This document shows positions 23,561-29,074 of a stretch of DNA of 29,074 nt, piece after piece (the stretch's first letter is position 1; each line of letters begins with the position of its first letter). The notes under the pieces are model-generated. The model searched no databases. It was given only the letters and a program-made list of their open reading frames with translations, and was not told the origin of the DNA. The stretch is from CBDTYW01 sp965364735 (GTDB lineage Bacteria; Actinomycetota; Nitriliruptoria; Nitriliruptorales; Nitriliruptoraceae). Made by a program: the position numbers and the translations under genes. The stretch is from the NCBI GenBank assembly GCA_965364735.1, contig CBDTYW010000012.1, positions 1 to 29,074 on the forward strand, read 5' to 3'.

Positions 23561-24166
23561 TCAGCCGGCGTCGGCCTGATGCGCGCTCGGAGGGAACGCG
23601 CGTTCGACGACGGCGAAGGCCTCGTCCAGATGGACCATGGGGTCGGCCTGTGAGGCCGAGAGGAACCAGATCTCCACCGCGCTGCGGATCGCCCCCATGA
23701 TGGCCGCAGCGATGATGCGGGGATGGTGCGGTCCGTCGGGCCCGCGCTGGTGGATCACCGACGAGATCAGGGTCGTGAACTTCTCCTCGACCTGCGCAGC
23801 CCGGCTCGCGGCAACCGACGATGCGCTCGCGATCTCCAGGAGCTGCACGAAGCGGCCATGGTCGTCGTCGTAGACGTGGCCGAACTCGCGCATGACCTCG
23901 CGCATCGAGTCGAAGATCGACTCATCCGACGGACGCGCGTCAAGGAGTCGCCCGGCACGTTCGAGACGGTCCGACTCGAGGAAGAGGACCTCTTCCTTCG
24001 TGCTGTAGTGACGGAAGAACGTCCGTGAGGTCACGCCGGCCGCAGCGGCGATCTGTTCTATCGTCGTGTCGTCGTAGCCGCGATCACGGAACAGGCGGAG
24101 CGCGACCGCACGCAAGCGTGCCCGCGTCTCGGCCTTCCGGCTCGTCGGCTCGAGTTGTGTGACCAT
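23561..24166 (-). CDS. TetR-family transcriptional regulator divergent from the deiodinase-like gene
   Basis: The 201-residue protein has a clear TetR DNA-binding domain: RLRAVALRLFRDRGYDDTT, then IEQIAAAAGVTSRTFFRHYSTKEEVLF. The remainder is helical and would bind an inducer. The start has GGGAGG about ten bases upstream. It is transcribed away from the iodotyrosine-deiodinase-like gene. TetR regulators in this arrangement usually repress both themselves and the neighbour, and a perfect 15-bp palindrome lies in the shared 100-base gap. The inducer may be the substrate of the neighbouring enzyme, which is inference. Confidence 0.93.
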   Translation of the reverse strand: MVTQLEPTSRKAETRARLRAVALRLFRDRGYDDTTIEQIAAAAGVTSRTFFRHYSTKEEVLFLESDRLERAGRLLDARPSDESIFDSMREVMREFGHVYDDDHGRFVQLLEIASASSVAASRAAQVEEKFTTLISSVIHQRGPDGPHHPRIIAAAIMGAIRSAVEIWFLSASQADPMVHLDEAFAVVERAFPPSAHQADAG

Positions 24167-24247
24167 GGTTGTCCGCCTCCCCGCATCGAAGACTAGCGTC
24201 GGACTCCTTGATGTCGGACAAGTCCCCCTTGAGCGCCCCGGGTCTCG

Positions 24248-24262
24248 TGACCAGTCTGGTCA
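24248..24262. promoter_or_regulatory. Perfect 15-bp palindrome, probable TetR operator
   Basis: TGACCAG (24248-24254), a central T, and CTGGTCA (24256-24262) form a perfect inverted repeat. It sits in the gap between the divergent TetR and deiodinase-like genes, four bases before the proposed start of the latter. Size, symmetry and position are typical of a TetR-family operator. It may mean that the enzyme gene has a very short leader or starts at ATG 24285. Confidence 0.68.
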
Positions 24263-24266
24263 GTCC

Positions 24267-24953
24267 ATGCACAGTGATTCCCAGATGATCGACGGTCATC
24301 CATTCAGGCTGCTGCGTCACGAGCGGATCGCCCTCGACAGCATGCATGAACGAGCGGTCACGTTCGTCGAGGAAGCCAAGCAGCGCCGGTCGGTCCGGTC
24401 GTTCTCCTCGGATGCTGTGCCGCTGGACCTCATCGAGGCCGCTGTCGAAGCAGCGGCAACCGCCCCGTCGGGCGCTCACCTGCAGCCATGGCACTTCGTC
24501 ATCGTCGGAGATCCTGCGGTTCGGAAGAGGCTCAGGGCAGCCGCAGAGACCGAGGAGCGAGCGTTCTACGCGGAGCGCGCAACCGACGCGTGGAAGGAAG
24601 CGCTGGCGCCGTTGGGGACCGACGAGGTGAAGCATCACATCACCGATGCGCCATGGGTCGTGGTGATGTTCCGGGAGCGGTATCGGATCGGTCCGGATGG
24701 CAAGCACGAGCGCAACTACTACTCGGCAGAGTCATGTGGGATCGCTGCTGGGATGTTCATCACCGCCGTTCATCACATGGGTTTGGCGACGCTTCCCCAC
24801 ACGCCGTCACCGATGGGGTTTCTGTCCGAGGTCCTCGAGCGTCCGTCCAACGAGCAGCCGTTCCTGCTCCTCCCGGTCGGATATCCCGCCGATGATGCCA
24901 TGGTGCCGGACATCCATCGCCGTCCGCTGAACGAGGTTCTCTCCATCGTCTGA
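24267..24953 (+). CDS. Iodotyrosine deiodinase-like flavin nitroreductase-fold enzyme
   Basis: The protein has about 228 residues from ATG 24267 (ATG 24285 is an alternative; neither has a clear ribosome site). It belongs to the FMN nitroreductase fold: RRSVRSF (40-46) binds FMN phosphate, and APSGAHLQPWHFVIV and LLLPVGYPADDAMVPD resemble mammalian iodotyrosine deiodinase. By my alignment from memory the three residues that grip the halotyrosine zwitterion in that enzyme (Glu, Tyr four later, Lys 21 after the Tyr) are all present as Glu97, Tyr101 and Lys122. IYD enzymes reductively dehalogenate mono- and diiodotyrosine. Dehalogenation of a tyrosine-like substrate is therefore a good prediction; general nitroreductase activity is the alternative. 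It is divergent from a TetR gene and ends in a strong hairpin. Confidence 0.85.
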   Translation: MHSDSQMIDGHPFRLLRHERIALDSMHERAVTFVEEAKQRRSVRSFSSDAVPLDLIEAAVEAAATAPSGAHLQPWHFVIVGDPAVRKRLRAAAETEERAFYAERATDAWKEALAPLGTDEVKHHITDAPWVVVMFRERYRIGPDGKHERNYYSAESCGIAAGMFITAVHHMGLATLPHTPSPMGFLSEVLERPSNEQPFLLLPVGYPADDAMVPDIHRRPLNEVLSIV

Positions 24954-24972
24954 ACACCCGTCTTGTGATCAC

Positions 24973-25009
24973 CTGTCGTCTGGTCACCTGTTCGGTGGCC
25001 AGACGACAG
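24973..25009. terminator. Bidirectional hairpin terminator overlapping the DUF3179 stop codon
   Basis: CTGTCGTCTGG (24973-24983) pairs perfectly with CCAGACGACAG (24999-25009). The stem continues through a U-G pair and CACC with GGTG to a 5-base loop, giving about 16 base pairs. It lies 20 bases after the deiodinase-like gene and includes the stop codon and last codons of the convergent DUF3179 gene, so it can serve both. Confidence 0.85.
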
Positions 25010-26396
25010 TCCCGGGATGGAACTGGCTCCATGCGAACCAGAACGCCTCATGTGACGGGAGGGATCGGGTCAGGTCGTCGGCGTCGACGGCGCGCAGCCC
25101 GCCCGCATCTGTGACGATCGTGACGCCGGCAGCGGTGACCTCATCACCGGAAGCCAGCGTCCGGCGTGCTGTCTCGGCTCGGAAGGCGACGGTGTCGCCG
25201 TTGGCGAGCACCACGCCGACGACCTGCTCCTGGACCGGGAGACGGGCGTCGACGTTTCCGATGGGGAAGATCGGTCCGTCGTCGTCACGGCCGCGGAGCG
25301 GGTCGAGCGGGTACGCGCGTCCGACACCGCCGTCCTCGGCGATGATCGTCGTGTCCGGATGCGCCGTGCGCCACTCAGCCCACGTCGAGGTGACCACCGT
25401 GGTCTCCGGCAGGATCACGCTCGCCACGGCGAGAGGACCGGTCAGGGCCTCCCCGGTGAACGTGTCGAACATCGATCCGGTGCGCAGCTCGTACATCACC
25501 TTGTTCGACCGGGCCAGCAGCCCTGAGGTCCGCATGACCGGCATCGTGCCCTCGGGGAGCGACGAGCGGGCCGTGTCGTCCAGCCTGTCGGTCAGGTGGG
25601 CCTGCGCGGACCCGCAGAGCGTGCAGTAGGAGAGCGCGAGGCGACGGCCGTCGATGGTGTCGTTCACCATCTCGTGGACTTCCATGACGTTCTTGGGATA
25701 TGCCCGCGACACGTCGCCGATCGTGACGCCGAACACGATCCGCTCGTCGGGGTACCAGCGACCCCCGGCCGCGTCGGTCGTCGCGGGATCGTCGAGCGCC
25801 GGGATGCAGCCGCGCGTGCAGCGCAGCGTGTCTCCGGGTCCGCGATCGTCGATGAGCACGCCGCCCCACGAGTACGGGCGCCAGTCGACCTTCTCCGCAC
25901 CGGCACCGAACAACACGCCCCACCGCGGGTCGATCGCGGAGTACCACCGCGACTTGCGCTCGGCGTGGCCGGCACCTGCGGGCAGGTCCCAGGCCAAGAG
26001 CTGATCGGTCAGCTCATCCCAGGCCCTGCCGTCGTCAGGGAGATCCAGGCCGCTCAGCGCTGACGCCGCAGCCGTCCCGACGATCCCTTCAGTCCCGCCC
26101 GGGTAGAAGCGCAGGACGTCGGCGATCTCCCAGAGCACCCTCGGATCCTCGCCACGGCCGAGGCGTTCGAGGGCTTCGACGTCCACGACGTCAACGTTGC
26201 CGACGAGCGCGTCAAGGTCTGCCGCGACGTCCGCCGCCAACGGGCCGTCGGGCACGTCGGGCCTCGGTGCGTCGAACACGCGTGCACCAACGTCCGGCGT
26301 CGGCGGGGCGATCACCCCATCCGAGGGCCCGGCACATGCCCCGACCAGGATGGCGCACGCCGCAGCCCACGCCCTGAGACGACGCCCGCGTCGCAC
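24984..26396 (-). CDS. DUF3179-domain lipoprotein
   Basis: I place the start at GTG 26396, with GGAGG six bases upstream and a lipoprotein signal directly after it (RRGRRLRAWAAACAILVGAC; lipobox VGAC). This gives about 470 residues and an exported, lipid-anchored protein. The C-terminal two thirds match the DUF3179 family: SRAYPKNVMEVHEMVND, LALSYCTLCGSA, SGLLARSNKVMYELRTGSMFD and WAEWRTAHPDTTII are the successive conserved blocks. The paired cysteines of YCTLCGS are family-wide and could bind metal or form a disulfide. The family has no established biochemical function that I know of. The open frame continues upstream through a tandem repeat to 26651, but that extension lacks a signal sequence and is not convincing. 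The gene is divergent from the DUF3152 lipoprotein gene. Confidence 0.88.
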   Translation of the reverse strand: MRRGRRLRAWAAACAILVGACAGPSDGVIAPPTPDVGARVFDAPRPDVPDGPLAADVAADLDALVGNVDVVDVEALERLGRGEDPRVLWEIADVLRFYPGGTEGIVGTAAASALSGLDLPDDGRAWDELTDQLLAWDLPAGAGHAERKSRWYSAIDPRWGVLFGAGAEKVDWRPYSWGGVLIDDRGPGDTLRCTRGCIPALDDPATTDAAGGRWYPDERIVFGVTIGDVSRAYPKNVMEVHEMVNDTIDGRRLALSYCTLCGSAQAHLTDRLDDTARSSLPEGTMPVMRTSGLLARSNKVMYELRTGSMFDTFTGEALTGPLAVASVILPETTVVTSTWAEWRTAHPDTTIIAEDGGVGRAYPLDPLRGRDDDGPIFPIGNVDARLPVQEQVVGVVLANGDTVAFRAETARRTLASGDEVTAAGVTIVTDAGGLRAVDADDLTRSLPSHEAFWFAWSQFHPGTVVWPPNR

Positions 26397-26458
26397 ACCG
26401 ACCCTCCCGCTCCCAACAGCGAACGCCCCGCGGTCCCGAGCCGTTCCCTGCCCGCGCC

Positions 26459-26568
26459 CCCAACCAACCGACCAACCAACCTCCCGACCAACCGCCCAAC
26501 CAACCGACCAACCAACTGACCAACCAACCGACCAACCGACCAACCAACCGACCAACCAACCGACCAAT
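26459..26568. repeat. (CCRA)n tandem repeat between divergent lipoprotein genes
   Basis: About 110 bases consist of roughly 27 tetranucleotides, nearly all CCAA or CCGA, often in the order CCAA-CCAA-CCGA. The minus strand therefore reads (TTGG/TCGG)n, a run of regularly spaced GG pairs that resembles two-layer G-quadruplex sequences such as the thrombin aptamer. It lies 63 bases before the DUF3179 start and 99 bases before the DUF3152 start, so it is in or next to both promoters. Tetranucleotide arrays of this kind can change length by replication slippage. Confidence 0.92.
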
Positions 26569-26619
26569 CGCCGAGCGATGCCGAAACCGGCGTGGTGCAG
26601 GTTTCGACGTCGCTCGGCG
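26569..26619. promoter_or_regulatory. Large imperfect hairpin directly beside the tandem repeat
   Basis: The outer arms CGCCGAGCGA (26569-26578) and TCGCTCGGCG (26610-26619) are perfect complements. The inner arms CGAAACC (26582-26588) and GGTTTCG (26600-26606) are too, with a 3x3 internal loop between them and an 11-base apical loop. The 51-base structure begins where the tandem repeat ends and stops 47 bases before the DUF3152 start. It could be a leader-RNA hairpin, an attenuator, or a barrier that separates the two divergent promoters. Confidence 0.65.
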
Positions 26620-26666
26620 GGCGAGGTGGTTCGCTGCTGTCGGCTGTCCACGCCGAAGGAGTCAGG

Positions 26667-27503
26667 GTGAGGCGCGTCGGATCGATGAGGCTGGGCGTCG
26701 CCGTGGTCGCGCTCGTCCTGGGGGCGTGCGGCGGCGTCACGTTGCCCGACACCTCCGCCACGCCGACCGAGGCCGGCGCCGCTCCGACTGCGACCCCGAC
26801 GGACGACCCGTCGTCGCTTCCCGACGAGGTCGTGACGAAGGAGGCGGCCGAGACCCCGACGACGCCCGCGGAGACGCCGACGCCGAACAGCACTCCCAGC
26901 GGGACCGCCGAGCCGGAGCCGACCGCCGAGCCCGAGTCCACGGTGACGGTCGTCGAGTACCGCGTGGAGATCGCCACGACCGGCGTCGACACCGCGGCGT
27001 TCGCGGACGACGTCGACCGGATCCTGACCGACCCGCGCGGCTGGCAGCAGGCCGGGTTCGCGTTCATCCAGGGCGGCGACGGCGCCCCGTACACGATCGT
27101 CATCGGGGAGGGCGACGAGGTCGACCGTCGCTGCCTTCCGTACGACACGTACGCCAGGTTCTCGTGTCAGAACGGGCCGGTGGTGGCGATCAACGCTGAT
27201 CGTTGGCGCACCGCGACCGAGACCTGGACGTCAAGCCTCGCGGACTACCGGACGATGCTGATCAACCACGAGGTCGGCCACCTCATCCACCTGCATCACC
27301 CGCGTCCGCAGTGTCCGGCCGAGGGCTTCCCGATGCCGGTCATGGGCCAGCAGTCGACGGAGCTCGGCGCGTGCACCGCGAACCCGTGGCCGCTGCCGTG
27401 GGAGATCGAGCTCGCAGCACGCAAGGCCGAACCGCTGGCTCCGCCGGCGGACCACGACGTGTCCGATCACCGGCCGAGCCCGCCTCCGCAGCGGCACGGG
27501 TGA
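26667..27503 (+). CDS. DUF3152-family metzincin-like lipoprotein metalloprotease
   Basis: The start is GTG 26667 with AAGGAG five bases upstream. A lipoprotein signal follows (VAVVALVLGAC; lipobox LGAC), then a Thr/Pro/Glu-rich linker of roughly 90 residues that would span the cell wall. The folded C-terminal domain has INHEVGHLIHLHH: His201, Glu202, His205 and His211 give HExxHxxxxxH, the zinc site of metzincin-type proteases, but the usual Gly at the third-from-last position is His208. PVMGQQS (Met-turn-like) and GACTANPWPLPWE downstream match the DUF3152 proteins I know from actinobacteria. Total length is 278 residues. The protease activity is predicted from the motif; no substrate can be named. 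It converges on the RNB gene with a 12-base gap. Confidence 0.9.
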   Translation: MRRVGSMRLGVAVVALVLGACGGVTLPDTSATPTEAGAAPTATPTDDPSSLPDEVVTKEAAETPTTPAETPTPNSTPSGTAEPEPTAEPESTVTVVEYRVEIATTGVDTAAFADDVDRILTDPRGWQQAGFAFIQGGDGAPYTIVIGEGDEVDRRCLPYDTYARFSCQNGPVVAINADRWRTATETWTSSLADYRTMLINHEVGHLIHLHHPRPQCPAEGFPMPVMGQQSTELGACTANPWPLPWEIELAARKAEPLAPPADHDVSDHRPSPPPQRHG

Positions 27504-27515
27504 GCAGCGGGGTGG

Positions 27516-29074
27516 TCAGTCCTTCTTGGGCAGCACGAACCGTGCCTGGCCGGTCTGGTCAAGGCCCTTGGCGAGGACCTCGATGACCGAGCCGACGCGC
27601 CACGGGCCGTTGTGGGCTTCGAGGCCATGCTCGTCCATCGTGAGCCGGCCACGCTCGCCGCGCTCCAGCCCCAGCGCCTCCTCGGCCTGGACGAACCCGC
27701 CGAGCCCGATGCGGCCGAGCCGGATGCGCAGACCCGCGACGGTGATCCCGGTGACGGTCGCCGGCTCCGGGTCGCTCAGCAGCCCCTTCTTCAGGATCCG
27801 CGCCCAGAGACCGTTGCGCTCCAGCGCCTGCGCGTAGGAGGCGGAGCCGGCTCGGGCGTCCAGCCAGACCGCGAGCGGACGCAGGGCGGCGATGTCGTAG
27901 GCCGGGGTCTCGCCGGCAAGCGCCGCCCGGACCTGACGGTGAACGACAAGGTCTGCGTAGCGACGGATCGGCGAGGTGAAGTGGCAGTACGCGGCAGCCC
28001 CGAGGCCGGAGTGAGCCGCCGGGTCGGGCTCGTAGGAGGCGCGCGCCGTCGATCCGGTGGCGGCGCCGACGAGCATCGCCCGCCCACGCGGGTCCACGGC
28101 CTCGAGGCGCTCGGCCTCGCTGATGATCTGGCGTGCCAGCTCGTCGCGGTCGATGGTCTGGCCGTCGGTGATCGTCAACGCCGGCAGCTCAGCACCGGCG
28201 AGCTCGGCTGCAGCACGGAGCTTCGGGATGCGATCGGGGTCGATGCCGGAGTGGGCGCGGTAGAGCGACGGGACGCCCTTGCCGATCAGCCACGCGGCGA
28301 CCTGCTCGTTCGCGGCGACCATGAACCGCTCGACGATCATCGAGGCCCGCTCGTGCGGTTCGGCCTCGACCATCGACAGCCGGCCGTTCTCGTCGACGCC
28401 GGGCTCGAGCTCTGCGTCGGAGAACAGGTGCTCGAAGGTCGGTCGGGCGTCGCGCGCGGAACCGAGACGGCGGGCGGCCTCGCCGAGCGCGGTCATCGTC
28501 GCCATGACGGCGTCGGCCTGATCGCCGGCCTCGTCGCGCAGCCCGGAGTCGTCCCCGTCGAGCCAGAGCTCGACTGACGGGTAGGTGAGCTTCGCGTCAG
28601 AGCGGATGGTGACCAGCTCGAGCTCCGCGCCTGTGAGGTGCCCGTCGACGCCGATGGTCCCGGAGACCGCGATCGCCTGACGGTCCTGGCCGGGCAGCAG
28701 GCTGACGCGGTCCTCGGACAGGGCCGGGTCGAGCATCGGGGCGTTCGCCCCGACGATGAAGTACGCCGAGGTCGCCATGACGCGGGCGGCCTGGTCGGCA
28801 GGGGAGCCGAGCCCGACGAAGCCGGCCGGGTCGGCGATGCAGATCCGCACGTCGACCGACGAGTCGGCAGCACCGTCCCATGACGCGATCAGGGCGTCGT
28901 CGAGGTCGCGCGCGGTGGCGGAGTCGATCGTGACCGCGACCTCCGCGGTCCGGTCGGTGGGCTCGAGGCTGGAGCCCGGGATCGGGCCCTCGAGGTCGAG
29001 CCCCGCGGCGACCCCGCGTCCGCCTGCGGCGAGCGAGCCGACTGCGCGCAGGTGGGTGCCGATCGCGAACGCGA
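27516..29074 (-). CDS. RNB-domain exoribonuclease (RNase II/R family), N-terminus beyond the window
   Basis: The reading frame stays open to the right edge, giving the last 519 or so residues. Near 28897-28935 it encodes VTIDSATARDLDDAL, the RNB catalytic segment whose aspartates bind the two metal ions that cleave RNA 3' to 5'. CHFTSPIRRYADLVVHRQV in the middle of the domain is the second family hallmark. The last 80 residues (GLRIRLGRIGLGGFVQ, then GSVIEVLAKGLDQ) form a short S1-like barrel. Apparent starts inside the frame, such as the one at 28850, lie after the catalytic segment and are not real. Without the N-terminal cold-shock domains, RNase R and RNase II cannot be distinguished. Confidence 0.93.
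   Translation of the reverse strand, partial: AFAIGTHLRAVGSLAAGGRGVAAGLDLEGPIPGSSLEPTDRTAEVAVTIDSATARDLDDALIASWDGAADSSVDVRICIADPAGFVGLGSPADQAARVMATSAYFIVGANAPMLDPALSEDRVSLLPGQDRQAIAVSGTIGVDGHLTGAELELVTIRSDAKLTYPSVELWLDGDDSGLRDEAGDQADAVMATMTALGEAARRLGSARDARPTFEHLFSDAELEPGVDENGRLSMVEAEPHERASMIVERFMVAANEQVAAWLIGKGVPSLYRAHSGIDPDRIPKLRAAAELAGAELPALTITDGQTIDRDELARQIISEAERLEAVDPRGRAMLVGAATGSTARASYEPDPAAHSGLGAAAYCHFTSPIRRYADLVVHRQVRAALAGETPAYDIAALRPLAVWLDARAGSASYAQALERNGLWARILKKGLLSDPEPATVTGITVAGLRIRLGRIGLGGFVQAEEALGLERGERGRLTMDEHGLEAHNGPWRVGSVIEVLAKGLDQTGQARFVLPKKD

Noticed and set aside
23320..23700. Plus-strand open frame after nudC
   Set aside because: The translation is Arg/Pro-rich, overlaps the TetR coding region in antisense and has no ribosome site or recognisable domain.
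26459..26568. CRISPR-like array
   Set aside because: The units are 4-12 bases and contiguous, without spacers, and no cas genes are present.
26312..26651. Peptides with WLVGWSVG-type repeats from the tandem array
   Set aside because: The 12-base unit has no stop in any frame, so every frame is open. The lipoprotein signals with good ribosome sites at 26396 and 26667 show that coding starts outside the array.
28851..29074. Start of the RNB gene at 28850
   Set aside because: The catalytic aspartates of the RNB domain are encoded to the right of it in the same open frame, so the gene must continue through the window edge.

Overview
The window is GC-rich (about 70% by eye) and densely coded. 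Its gene content suggests a deep-branching actinobacterium (Actinomycetota, perhaps Acidimicrobiia or Nitriliruptoria). The grounds are frequent GTG starts, ATGA/TGATG gene overlaps, a DUF3152-type lipoprotein, TetR regulators, a DrrAB-like exporter, an AtuA/crotonase pair and a recA with a candidate actinobacterial LexA box. The assignment is inferred from gene content only. I recognised no rRNA, tRNA, IS element, prophage or CRISPR array.

Layout: (1) 1-3031, minus strand: a membrane b-type-cytochrome-like subunit overlapping a molybdopterin oxidoreductase of the nitrate reductase type, cut by the left edge. (2) 3212-5075, minus: a GreA-like factor, a fusion of a degenerate KaiC/RecA-like domain with an XRE helix-turn-helix and a cupin, and a 55-residue membrane protein. 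This set diverges from an SDR gene and a TetR gene (5226-6782) across a long inverted repeat. (3) 6995-13678: a giant secreted protein of PKD-like repeats. A six-repeat beta-propeller and a thrombospondin-C-terminal-like domain are both placed inside PKD domains. It ends in a strong terminator. (4) 13788-17683: a thioesterase, then recA with a candidate LexA box, an overlapping unknown gene, and an ABC-F ATPase. (5) 17831-22228, minus: a likely four-gene operon of ABC ATPase, ABC permease, methylglutaconyl-type enoyl-CoA hydratase and AtuA-like protein. (6) 22411-24953: nudC, then a TetR gene divergent from an iodotyrosine-deiodinase-like flavoenzyme with a perfect 15-bp operator-like palindrome between them. 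(7) 24984-27503: two divergent lipoprotein genes (DUF3179 and a DUF3152 metalloprotease) separated by a (CCRA)n tandem repeat and a large hairpin. (8) 27516 to the right edge, minus: an RNase II/R-family exoribonuclease lacking its N-terminus.

The most novel-looking items are the nested-domain PKD protein, the KaiC-XRE-cupin fusion with its GreA-like and mini-membrane neighbours, the regulated IYD-like dehalogenase, and the repeat/hairpin region between the two lipoprotein genes. Most other genes are ordinary respiration, lipid/terpenoid catabolism, DNA repair and RNA turnover functions. Intergenic gaps longer than 300 bases are absent once the repeat region at 26459-26619 is described.
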